From Streptomyces antioxidans (GTDB lineage: Bacteria; Actinomycetota; Actinomycetes; Streptomycetales; Streptomycetaceae): a DNA stretch of 33,721 nt. How positions within the stretch are numbered: position 1 is the first letter of the stretch; each line of letters opens with the position of its first letter. This document shows positions 16,434-23,326 of the stretch, in pieces. The stretch is from contig NZ_LAKD02000073.1 of the NCBI RefSeq assembly GCF_000968685.2, positions 1 to 33,721 on the forward strand, given 5' to 3'. The notes under the pieces are model-generated. The model made no database searches. It worked only from the letters and a program-made list of their open reading frames with translations, and was not told the DNA's origin. The translations under genes were made by a program, and so were the position numbers.

Positions 16434-17273
16434 TCAGCGCGTGGCCCGCACCAGCTTCAACAGCCGGGTCACCTCGCGCGCCACCGCCTCCCGCCCGGCC
16501 GCGACATACCGGCGGGGGTCGACCACCTCGGGGTGGCCGGCCAGATGGTCGCGGATCGCCCGGGTGTAGGCCACGTTCAGATGGGTGGCGATGTTCACCT
16601 TCGTCAGTCCCGCCTCCACCACCCGGGTCAGATCCGCCTCCGGCACCCCGGAGGAGCCGTGCAGCACCAGCGGGACCGGCACGGCCGCGCGCAACGCCGC
16701 GACCAGCGGCAGATCCACCACCGCGGCCTTGACCACCATGGCGTGCGAGGTGCCCACCGCGACCGCGAGCGCGTCCACACCCGTGGCCGCCACATAGGCG
16801 GCGGCCTCGGCCGGTTCGGTCCTGGCGCCCGGCGCGTGGACGCCGTCCTTGCCGCCCACCTCGCCCAACTCGGCCTCCACCCACACCCCGTGGGCGTGGC
16901 AACCGGCCGCCACCTCGGCGGTCGCCGCCACGTTACCGTCGTAGTCCAGTGCCGAGGCGTCGAACATCACCGAGCCGAAGCCGAGGTCCACCGCCTCCCG
17001 CACCAGCTCCGGCCCGGTGGCGTGGTCAAGGTGCACGGCCACCGGCACCCGCGCCGCGCGGGCCACCTCCACGGTCGCCCGCCCGATGGCGGCCAGGGCG
17101 CCGTGATACCGCACCGCGTTCTCGCTGATCTGGAGGATCACCGGCGCGCCCGCCGCCTCCGCCCCGGCCACGATGGCCTGGGCGTGCTCGATCTGGATGA
17201 CGTTGAACGCACCCGCGCCGAGCCCGGCCCGTGCGGCCGCCCCGACGATCTCCCCGGTGGCCACCAGCGGCAT
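16434..17273 (-). CDS. Class II (zinc) fructose/tagatose-bisphosphate aldolase family protein
   Basis: A 279-residue TIM-barrel aldolase of the FbaA/KbaY/GatY family, which cleaves ketose bisphosphates to dihydroxyacetone phosphate and an aldehyde. Motifs: AFNVIQIEHAQAIV, HLDHA (H81, D83, H84 for metal and acid/base), ELGEVGGK with E135, GTSHA with H177, LHGSSGVP with metal-ligand H205, and KVNIAT with N227. About 280 residues fits the short KbaY/GatY class better than glycolytic FbaA. It is on the same strand as and downstream of an AgaS-like SIS gene (127 bp gap), a pairing seen in N-acetylgalactosamine or tagatose pathways, but no matching kinase or deacetylase is present. Start ATG has GGGAG upstream. 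The exact ketose substrate is uncertain. Confidence 0.9.
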   Translation of the reverse strand: MPLVATGEIVGAAARAGLGAGAFNVIQIEHAQAIVAGAEAAGAPVILQISENAVRYHGALAAIGRATVEVARAARVPVAVHLDHATGPELVREAVDLGFGSVMFDASALDYDGNVAATAEVAAGCHAHGVWVEAELGEVGGKDGVHAPGARTEPAEAAAYVAATGVDALAVAVGTSHAMVVKAAVVDLPLVAALRAAVPVPLVLHGSSGVPEADLTRVVEAGLTKVNIATHLNVAYTRAIRDHLAGHPEVVDPRRYVAAGREAVAREVTRLLKLVRATR

Positions 17274-17350
17274 CTACCGGCTCCCTTCCGCCCGTTCCCG
17301 GGTAACGGCCCGTCTTCGTGTTACGGCCCCGGCCGTATTCCGCGATCCGC

Positions 17351-17390
17351 CCGTACCCGCCCGTACCTGTCTGTACCCGTGCGTACTCGA
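17351..17390. repeat. Four 10-bp imperfect repeats around GTAC
   Basis: Consecutive decamers CCGTACCCGC, CCGTACCTGT, CTGTACCCGT and GCGTACTCGA lie between the SIS and aldolase genes. The spacing of one helical turn would place each GTAC on the same DNA face. It could be a protein-binding array or simple slippage. Confidence 0.7.
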
Positions 17391-17400
17391 CCAGCTCGAC

Positions 17401-18294
17401 TCAGCCGAGGATCACCGAGCGGGTGAGATGACGCGGCTCGTCGGGGTCGAGACCGCACGCCGCCGCGATCGCCACCGCGAGCCGCTGCACCACCACCAGC
17501 TCGGCCAGCGGATCGCGGCCGTGGCCCGCGACCCGGCCACCGGTGCGGGTGATCTCCTCGTCCGCCACGTCCGACGCCCCCTCGCCCAGCCACCACACCA
17601 CGCTCCGCGGGCCGGTCACGCTGATCGGGCCGTGCCGGTACTCCTTGGCCGGATACGCCTCGGTCCACGCCCCCGCCGCCTCGCGCATCTTGAGCGCGGC
17701 CTCCTGGGCGACCCCATAGGTCCAGCCCCGCCCGAGGAAGGTGAACTGCCCGGCGTCCACGAGCGGCCCGGGCAGCGGTTCGGCGAGCGCCGCCTCCCCG
17801 TCCGCCGCCAGATGGTCCAGCGGCTCGCCCAACTGGGCGCGGAACAGGGCGAGTTCGGTGGTGGCCCAGCGGGTCTGCACCACCGACCGCTCATCGGCGA
17901 AGTCGAGCACCACCGCGGCGTCCGCTGCGCCCACGACGGGGGAGTCGGGGACCGCCGTGACAACGGTGGTGGGCACCCGGCCGCGCACCGCGCCCAGCAG
18001 TTCCAGCACCTCGGTCGTGGTGCCGGACCGGGACAGCGCGACCACCCGGTCATAGGCGCGGCCGGACGGCATCTCCGACGCCGCGAACGCGTCCGTCTCG
18101 CCCTGGCCCGCCGCCTCGCGCAGCGCCGCGTACGACTGGGCGATGAACCACGAGGTGCCGCAGCCGACCACGGCGACCCGCTCGCCCGCCCCGGGCAGCG
18201 CCGCCCGTACGGGCCCCTCCGGCTCCCGGGCCAGGGCGATGGCGCGCCGCCAGCAGTCGGGCTGGCTCGCGATCTCGGCCTCGGTGTGGCTCAT
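17401..18294 (-). CDS. SIS-domain sugar-phosphate isomerase/deaminase (AgaS/GlmS-C-like)
   Basis: A 297-residue cytosolic protein made of two SIS domains (about 30-165 and 190-290), the fold that isomerises or deaminates phosphosugars. VVGCGTSW (42-49) and LSRSGTTTE (87-95) are the phosphate-binding loops of the first domain; AYPAKEYRHGP is the typical active-site loop of the second. The glutaminase domain of GlmS is absent, so it resembles AgaS or other amino-sugar-6-phosphate deaminase/isomerases. Start ATG has GAGGGGAG 5-8 nt upstream. It is divergent from a DeoR regulator and precedes the aldolase, suggesting one sugar-phosphate pathway under that regulator. Chitosanase lies just beyond, so a glucosamine link is possible but unproven. 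Confidence 0.9.
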   Translation of the reverse strand: MSHTEAEIASQPDCWRRAIALAREPEGPVRAALPGAGERVAVVGCGTSWFIAQSYAALREAAGQGETDAFAASEMPSGRAYDRVVALSRSGTTTEVLELLGAVRGRVPTTVVTAVPDSPVVGAADAAVVLDFADERSVVQTRWATTELALFRAQLGEPLDHLAADGEAALAEPLPGPLVDAGQFTFLGRGWTYGVAQEAALKMREAAGAWTEAYPAKEYRHGPISVTGPRSVVWWLGEGASDVADEEITRTGGRVAGHGRDPLAELVVVQRLAVAIAAACGLDPDEPRHLTRSVILG

Positions 18295-18329
18295 GGGACT
18301 CCCCTCGTCGCACGGATGACCCGAGCAGT

Positions 18330-18361
18330 ATGAATGCGCGGAGTCGATGAATGCACGGAGT
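18330..18361. promoter_or_regulatory. Direct repeat ATGAATGCRCGGAGT, candidate DeoR operator
   Basis: ATGAATGCGCGGAGT (18330-18344) and ATGAATGCACGGAGT (18347-18361) are 17 bp apart in the divergent SIS/DeoR promoter region. A looser third version occurs at about 18380-18404. Direct repeats are typical of DeoR-family binding sites, so autoregulation plus control of the SIS-aldolase operon is a reasonable inference. Confidence 0.6.
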
Positions 18362-18433
18362 TGTTTCGTACGGCCAGATAATGCGCAGAATCACGCACGG
18401 AAGTCCAGAGCCGATGCATACGGGGGAGCGGGG

Positions 18434-18439
18434 TAGGGT
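18434..18439 (+). promoter_or_regulatory. -10 box TAGGGT of a leaderless DeoR transcript
   Basis: TAGGGT ends 7 nt before GTG 18447, the spacing expected when transcription starts at the start codon. No good -35 box is seen. This placement is the main reason for choosing GTG 18447 as start. Confidence 0.5.
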
Positions 18440-18446
18440 GATCGGC

Positions 18447-19232
18447 GTGAAACGGCCCGAGCGCTGGAACGCCCTGCTGGATCTGCTGGCCAGGGACGGC
18501 AGGATCGATGTCGAGGAGGCCGCCGCCGAGCTCGCGGTGTCCGCCGCGACCATCCGGCGCGACCTGGATGAGCTCGCCCAGCAGCAGATGCTGACGCGCA
18601 CCCGCGGCGGCGCGGTCGCCCACAATCTCTCGTACGACCTGCCGCTGCGCTACAAGACCGCCCGGCGCGCCTCGGAGAAGCAGCGCATCGCCGTGGCCGC
18701 GGCCCGACTGGCCGAACCGGGCTCGATCGTGGGGCTCAACGGGGGGACGACCACCACCGAGGTGGCCCGCGCCCTCACCCTGCGCGGCGACCTTTCCGCA
18801 CCGGGCGGCGGTCCGGCCGTCACGGTCGTCACCAACGCCCTGAACATCGCCAATGAGCTGGCGGTGCGACCCCAGGTGAAGATCGTCCTCACCGGTGGGG
18901 TGGCCCGTCCGCAGTCCTTCGAGCTGATGGGGCCGCTGGCCACCGGGGTGCTGGACCAGGTGTCGCTGGACCTGGCGATCCTCGGCGTGGACGCGCTGGA
19001 CACGGTCCAGGGCGCCACCGCCCACCATGAGGGGGAGGCCAGCATCAACCACCTGATGGCGGGCCGGGCCACCCGGGTGGCGGTCGTGGCCGACAGCTCC
19101 AAGCTGGGCCGCCGGGCCTTCGCCCGGATCTGCGCACTGGACGAGATCGATGTGCTGATCACGGACACCGGCGCCGATGAGGAGCTGGTCGCTCCGTACA
19201 CCGAGGCCGGTGTCCGCGTGGTCAGGGCCTGA
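18447..19232 (+). CDS. DeoR/GlpR-family transcriptional regulator
   Basis: A repressor of about 261 residues for sugar-phosphate genes. Its N-terminal winged helix (RWNALLDLLARDGRIDVEEAA, then VSAATIRRDLDELAQQQML) is followed by a DeoR C-terminal sensor domain with the phosphosugar-binding pattern IVGLNGGTTTTEVARAL, TVVTNALNIANEL, IVLTGG, and DSSKLGRRAF. The usual D-G-T after A-x-L-G appears as GVDALDTVQGAT, typical of the family. GTG 18447 gives MKRPERW, a common family N-terminus, and fits leaderless initiation; GTG 18438 and ATG 18414 are in-frame alternatives. It is divergent from the SIS-aldolase operon with direct repeats in between, so it very likely controls that operon in response to a sugar phosphate. 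Confidence 0.93.
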   Translation: MKRPERWNALLDLLARDGRIDVEEAAAELAVSAATIRRDLDELAQQQMLTRTRGGAVAHNLSYDLPLRYKTARRASEKQRIAVAAARLAEPGSIVGLNGGTTTTEVARALTLRGDLSAPGGGPAVTVVTNALNIANELAVRPQVKIVLTGGVARPQSFELMGPLATGVLDQVSLDLAILGVDALDTVQGATAHHEGEASINHLMAGRATRVAVVADSSKLGRRAFARICALDEIDVLITDTGADEELVAPYTEAGVRVVRA

Positions 19233-19263
19233 TCGGTCCTCAGGCCCTGTTCAGGCCCTGACC
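19220..19263. terminator. Bidirectional terminator between the DeoR gene and aroQ
   Basis: GGTCAGGGCCTGA (19220-19232, containing the DeoR stop) pairs perfectly over 13 bp with 19251-19263. A second copy of TCAGGCCCTG (19240-19249) can pair with the same left arm, giving two alternative hairpins. The convergent arrangement fits termination of both genes. Confidence 0.8.
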
Positions 19264-19279
19264 GCGCGGGCGCCTGTGC

Positions 19280-19759
19280 TCACGCCTGTGCCCTGGCGGC
19301 GGTCAGCAGGGCCGCCACCCGCTCGACGGCGAACGCGTAGCCCTGCACACCGCAACCGGCGATCACCCCACTGGCCAGCGCCGAGACATAGGAGTGGTGC
19401 CGGAAGGGCTCCCGCTGGTGGATGTTGGAGATGTGCACCTCCACGATCGGCAGACCGTCGCAGATGGCCAGGGCGTCGCGCAGGGCCACGGAGGTGTGGG
19501 AGTACCCCGCGGGGTTGATGATGATGGCCGCGTGGCGCTCCCGGGCCTCGTGGACCCAGTCGATCAGCTGGCCCTCGTGGTTGCTCTGCCGGCAGTCGGT
19601 GGTCAGACCGTGCGGCGCGGCCGTCTCTGCCACCAGCTTCTCGATGTCGGCCAGCGTGTCGGTGCCGTAGATCTCGGGTTGCCGACGGCCCAGGAGGTTC
19701 AGGTTCGGCCCGTTCAGCACCATGATCGTGGAGCGGTCGCGCACGGGGGTGGTGGCCAT
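19280..19759 (-). CDS. aroQ: Type II 3-dehydroquinate dehydratase
   Basis: A 159-residue type II dehydroquinase, which converts 3-dehydroquinate to 3-dehydroshikimate in the shikimate pathway or, in reverse context, quinate catabolism. All signature segments are present: LNGPNLNLLGRRQPEIYG with catalytic Y31, the flexible-loop R25/R26, SNHEG (59-63), INPAGYSHTS (81-90), and VEVHISNIHQREPFRHHSY with catalytic H109. ATG 19759 is chosen over an upstream in-frame ATG because it gives the normal family length and has GGAAGGA about 10 nt upstream. It stands apart from other shikimate genes. It lies 78 bp downstream of the GH55 gene on the same strand, with no obvious terminator between, so read-through is possible. 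It may be a second copy serving quinate use. Confidence 0.95.
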   Translation of the reverse strand: MATTPVRDRSTIMVLNGPNLNLLGRRQPEIYGTDTLADIEKLVAETAAPHGLTTDCRQSNHEGQLIDWVHEARERHAAIIINPAGYSHTSVALRDALAICDGLPIVEVHISNIHQREPFRHHSYVSALASGVIAGCGVQGYAFAVERVAALLTAARAQA

Positions 19760-19837
19760 GGTGTGGTGGTCCTTCCTGGGCGGTCGGCACGACGAGGGGC
19801 GGTTCACCGGGGGCACCGACCCGCGAGGCATCGTAGA

Positions 19838-21643
19838 TCAGGGATATGAGACCACAGTGGACGGCACGGTGTCGGTGCCCGAGGTGGGAGATCCGGTGTC
19901 ATTGATGACGCGCTCGTACTGGCCCTGGCCGCCGAGCGAGACCACCAGCAGATTGTGGAACTTCACCCCCGACGCGTTCGGCGCGGCGAAGCCGTGGTGC
20001 TGCACGATGCTCGGGTCGACGTTGTAGTAGCAGTAGCTGCCGAGCCCCCATCCCTCGTGGGTGGTCACCGAATCGTCCACCTTGTAGGCGGCGTAGCCCT
20101 TGATGGAGCCGTTCTGGATGGCCGCCTGGTTCGGGGCGTCGTACGCCTTCTCGTTCTGGAAGAAGATGGTGCGGCCCCGCTGCCCGAACCACTGCACGTC
20201 GTACTTGTTGAAGTGTTCCACGAACAGCCCCGTGGCCAGCACGTCGTCCCCGTTGACCCGCACGCCGTAGTCGGCGCGGTTGGTCTCCCAGCCGACCCCG
20301 TCGCCGTGGTCGGCGCGCCAGACCCAGGTGTGGTCGACGATGGTGTGACGGCTGTTGATCACCATGCTGGTGGTGGCCTTGCCGGGGCCCGCGCCACCGA
20401 TGCGGATGAACACGTCCTGGACGGTGGTGGGGTTGCCCGAGTGGTCGGCCGAGGCCCCCTCAGGACCGACCTCGAGCAGCGTGTCGGAGTTGACCGATCC
20501 CGCGTCGATGAGGAAACCGGCCAGCCGCACCCCGTCCACATCGGCGACCTTCAGCGCGGTGGCGCCGTTGTCGGGGATGAGCGTGGCGTAACCGAGCCCG
20601 AGGACGACGGTGTTCGCCTTGTTCACCTGGATCGGCTTGTCGAGGTGGTAGATCCCCGGGGTGAGCAGCAGTTGCAGCCCCTGGGTGAGCGCCTCGTTGA
20701 GGGTGTCGGCGGTGACGCCGGGCTTGGCCACGTAGAACTGCGACAGCGGCAGCGAGGTCCCTCTGGGCGTGCCGTTGCCCCAGGTGACCCCGCGGGCGTT
20801 GGTGCGCTTCTCGGGCAGGAAGACCCGGTAGTCGCTGCCGTCGAGGTACAGGAAGGGCTTCTCCCGGGAGACCGGGGTGGAGTCGAGCGTGGTGTACGGC
20901 GGGTCGGGGAAGCTCTGCCCGGGTGCGCCCTCCACACCGGAGAACACCATGTTCCACACGCCGTTGAGCCAGCCGCCGACCGCGCTGTCGCGGGTGTACC
21001 ACTGCTGCTGGGAGTACGGTCCGACCTGGCCGTCGATGCGGCTGTCCGCGATGTAGCCGCCGCTCGCCCAGCCGTAGCCGTCGGGGGCGAGGTTGAGCCC
21101 GCCGCGGACGTGCATCCGCCGGAACGGGGCGGCCTGCGCCACGGCCCAGCGGTTGGTGCCGTTGACCGGTACGACCGCGAGGTTCTCCGCCGAGCGCCAG
21201 AAGTTCTGGGTGGCATTGCCGTTGAACCACCCGGCGTCCACCGTGATGTCGCCGTTGATGGTCGTGTCGTCGGGGGAGAGACCCAGCCCGGCGATGGAGG
21301 TGTAGAAGCCGATCTGGGCGTTGAGCCCGCTGTAGCTTCCGGGCTTGAACAGCAGGGCGTAGCGTCCGGTGTCGAACTGGGCCGACTCCTGCTTCTTGAA
21401 CACCTCGTCCAGCTTGGCCTGGATGCCGGGCGTGGACGGGTCGAAGACGATCACGTTCGGGCCCAGATCGCCGCCGCCCGGCAGGGCCTTGGGGCTCTTG
21501 GACCGACCCGAGGGAGCGGCGGCCGCGGAGGTGGCGAGGCCGCCGAGAGCGGGAACCGACGCGACGGCGGCCGCGGCGCCGAGCACCGCCCGGCGGCCGA
21601 CCGCCGGGCGGCCGGAGGAGGAAGACGAGGGGGAAGGCGTCAT
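19838..21643 (-). CDS. Secreted GH55 exo-beta-1,3-glucanase (laminarinase)
   Basis: A 601-residue Tat-exported double beta-helix enzyme that would release glucose or short units from beta-1,3-glucan such as laminarin or fungal wall glucan. The Tat signal has GRRAVLGAA at 16-24 and ends near SAAAAPS (39-45). The mature part begins PNVIVFDPSTPG and holds two right-handed beta-helix halves. Likely active-site residues, recalled from the Streptomyces enzyme SacteLam55A (Q174, S198, E480, E502), all fall here with one constant -4 offset: Q170, S194, E476 (LFVEHF) and E498 (FFQNEKAYD). That agreement is the main support for GH55. Related proteins are sometimes mislabelled adenylyl cyclase or coagulation factor 5/8 protein. 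Start ATG has AGGAGAG upstream. A LacI-type operator lies 45-58 bp upstream. Confidence 0.88.
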   Translation of the reverse strand: MTPSPSSSSSGRPAVGRRAVLGAAAAVASVPALGGLATSAAAAPSGRSKSPKALPGGGDLGPNVIVFDPSTPGIQAKLDEVFKKQESAQFDTGRYALLFKPGSYSGLNAQIGFYTSIAGLGLSPDDTTINGDITVDAGWFNGNATQNFWRSAENLAVVPVNGTNRWAVAQAAPFRRMHVRGGLNLAPDGYGWASGGYIADSRIDGQVGPYSQQQWYTRDSAVGGWLNGVWNMVFSGVEGAPGQSFPDPPYTTLDSTPVSREKPFLYLDGSDYRVFLPEKRTNARGVTWGNGTPRGTSLPLSQFYVAKPGVTADTLNEALTQGLQLLLTPGIYHLDKPIQVNKANTVVLGLGYATLIPDNGATALKVADVDGVRLAGFLIDAGSVNSDTLLEVGPEGASADHSGNPTTVQDVFIRIGGAGPGKATTSMVINSRHTIVDHTWVWRADHGDGVGWETNRADYGVRVNGDDVLATGLFVEHFNKYDVQWFGQRGRTIFFQNEKAYDAPNQAAIQNGSIKGYAAYKVDDSVTTHEGWGLGSYCYYNVDPSIVQHHGFAAPNASGVKFHNLLVVSLGGQGQYERVINDTGSPTSGTDTVPSTVVSYP

Positions 21644-21687
21644 GGGGGCGTCTCTCCTGGTTCAGTAAATGAACGGGATGGGGGGTG

Positions 21688-21701
21688 AGGGAGCGCTCTC
21701 T
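21688..21701. promoter_or_regulatory. LacI-type operator upstream of GH55
   Basis: AGGGAGCGCTCTCT, a near-palindrome around AGCGCT. It matches the two other sites in this locus and resembles the CebR box TGGGAGCGCTCCCA known from Streptomyces. It lies just downstream of the predicted minus-strand -10 region, where a repressor would block initiation. Confidence 0.8.
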
Positions 21702-21905
21702 TGCCGTCGCATGCTTCATCCATGTGAACGACTCGTCAAGAGTTGTGACCGCAGTCCTTACATGTTGTTGCATTTTGAACGCCAACTGCCCTGGTGGAAC
21801 CGATGGTTCGGGGGAACTTGGGGAGATTTGCGCTTCGCCGTGCCAGCGACGGTTGTGTTCAAGAGAGAAAGGGGCGTCGATGTCTGATCCTTTCCGCTCG
21901 ACGCC

Positions 21906-21935
21906 TTGACACCTCTATGTCCCCGCCCGGACACT
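21906..21935 (+). promoter_or_regulatory. Promoter of the DUF1996-GH operon
   Basis: TTGACA (21906-21911) and GACACT (21930-21935) are 18 bp apart. Predicted transcription start (about 21942) abuts the operator at 21944, so repressor binding would occlude it. The leader would be about 140 nt. Confidence 0.55.
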
Positions 21936-21943
21936 CCCATCTC

Positions 21944-21957
21944 GGAGAGCGCTCTCC
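21944..21957. promoter_or_regulatory. LacI-type operator upstream of the DUF1996-GH operon
   Basis: GGAGAGCGCTCTCC, a perfect 14-bp palindrome and the best of the three sites. It lies 129-142 bp upstream of the DUF1996 start, just after the predicted -10 box. Confidence 0.85.
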
Positions 21958-22085
21958 CATTGTTGTCGCGGGCCGGTGACGGCCCGTCATGCGGGCGGCC
22001 CGGCCCGCACCCACGGCGTCGCGAGTCCTCGCCGTGTGACGGCCGCCTGGCCACCCTCACCCCTCTCCATGTGGCAGGAGTCTCC

Positions 22086-23222
22086 ATGGCACGGAGATCG
22101 AAGATCGTTTCAGGCACCCTGATCGCGAGCGCGCTGCTGCTGACCTCGCTCGGGCTCGGCGGTATCGCGATGAGCGCCGAGACATCCGCGGCGAAGTCCG
22201 CGGGCGGCGGAGTCACGGCCGCCCACGCGGCCCACGCGGCCCACAAGGGGCACGCGGCCCGCGCGGGGCACACCATGGCGGCGTCGACCGCCTCCTCGCC
22301 CGAGGATCCGGACGGCGACGGCTACATTCCCGCGAACCCGCCGGTCACCGGCGTCACCCCGTCCACGAAGGAGCCGCCCCACCGCTACTTCCACGAGTTC
22401 CAGGCCAACTGCTCGGTGAGCCACACCAAGCCGGACGACCCCATCGTGTACCCGCAGCAGCCGGGCGCGTCCCATGACCACACCTTCATGGGCAACACCA
22501 CGACCGACGCGGCCAGCACCACGGCCTCCCTCGACGCGGGCGGCACCACCTGCAAGGCGCCGGGGGACAAGTCGGGCTACTGGATGCCCACGCTCTCCAA
22601 CGGCGACAAGCCGGTGCTGCCCATCGGCCCGCAAACCATCTACTACAAGGCGGGCGTGACCGACTACACCAGTGTCCGGCCGTTCCCCAAGGGGCTGCGG
22701 TTCGTGGTGGGCGACCCGATGCAGACCGCGGAGGAGTTCCGTAGTCACCCCGGCTTCGTGGAGGGCTGGGAGTGCGGCGACAGCTACTTCAACGTCGAGT
22801 TCCCCAAGGACTGCCCGAGCCGTGACGATGTCCAGCTCAACATCCGTTTCCAGGCGCCCAGTTGCTGGGACGGCACCTACCTGGACACGCCCGACCACCG
22901 CGGCCACATGGCCTACCCGGTGGTCAATCCCGGCACGAACAACAATGTGTGCCCCGCCGACCACCCGGTGGCACTGCCAATGATCGAGTTCAAGATGGCC
23001 TTCCCGGTCAACGGCGACCTCTCCCGGGCGAAGCTGGCCAGCGGTCCCAGCTGGTCGTTCCACTACGACTTCTTCAACGCCTGGGACGCGCCGACGCTCG
23101 CGGCGCTGGTCGACCACTGCGTGGTCGGGGCGCTCCAGTGCGATGCCCGTGGCTATGACGAGACCCACCCCGAGGCCGGAGCGGCCCTCGACGAGAACTA
23201 CGAGCTGCCGAAGCGGTCGTAG
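22086..23222 (+). CDS. Secreted DUF1996 protein in a beta-glucan regulon
   Basis: A 378-residue secreted protein. A signal peptide spans about 1-31 (IVSGTLIASALLLTSLGLGG). Then comes a His/Ala-rich linker (AAHAAHAAHKGHAARAGH, 46-62), a possible calcium loop DPDGDGYIP (74-82), and a DUF1996 domain from about 98 to 350. Conserved-looking features include EFQANCSVSHTKPDDPIVYP, GASHDHTFMGNTT with H130/H132, WECGDSYF, APSCWDG, and WSFHYDFFNAWD, with several cysteines likely in disulfides. DUF1996 occurs in fungi and actinomycetes and has no activity I can name; the His pair could bind metal. Start ATG has AGGAG 5 nt upstream. It shares the strongest LacI-type operator with GH55 and precedes a GH/CBM gene, so a role in binding or modifying beta-glucan is a reasonable inference. 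Confidence 0.9.
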   Translation: MARRSKIVSGTLIASALLLTSLGLGGIAMSAETSAAKSAGGGVTAAHAAHAAHKGHAARAGHTMAASTASSPEDPDGDGYIPANPPVTGVTPSTKEPPHRYFHEFQANCSVSHTKPDDPIVYPQQPGASHDHTFMGNTTTDAASTTASLDAGGTTCKAPGDKSGYWMPTLSNGDKPVLPIGPQTIYYKAGVTDYTSVRPFPKGLRFVVGDPMQTAEEFRSHPGFVEGWECGDSYFNVEFPKDCPSRDDVQLNIRFQAPSCWDGTYLDTPDHRGHMAYPVVNPGTNNNVCPADHPVALPMIEFKMAFPVNGDLSRAKLASGPSWSFHYDFFNAWDAPTLAALVDHCVVGALQCDARGYDETHPEAGAALDENYELPKRS

Positions 23223-23241
23223 CGCCGTAGCTCCACAGCAC

Positions 23242-23286
23242 CGCGGCCCGGCCGCTCGCGGGACACACCGCCGTGGCCGGGCCGTG
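23242..23286 (+). promoter_or_regulatory. Intercistronic hairpin between the DUF1996 and GH genes
   Basis: CGGCCCGGCC (23244-23253) and GGCCGGGCCG (23275-23284) pair over 10 bp, extendable to 12 with a wobble, around a 21-nt loop. It lies within the 104-bp gap and may attenuate the downstream gene or stabilise the upstream message. Confidence 0.55.
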
Positions 23287-23326
23287 CGCACTCGACTCCC
23301 CCGCCGACACACCGAAAGACACCACC

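Larger units (their letters stand above)
21644..22085. other. Divergent regulatory region between GH55 and DUF1996 genes
   Basis: 442 bp with no supported gene and clearly lower GC than its surroundings (about 21705-21900). It holds two LacI-type palindromes, one near each gene start, a TTGACA promoter toward the DUF1996 gene, and a TTGACG (21739-21734, minus) with a weak -10 toward GH55. Transcripts would carry long 5' leaders. Short frames across it overlap in several phases and have no codon support. Confidence 0.7.

Noticed and set aside
19838..21643. Adenylyl cyclase or coagulation-factor-type label for the beta-helix protein
   Set aside because: No cyclase motif exists; the Q170/S194/E476/E498 set and beta-helix layout fit GH55.
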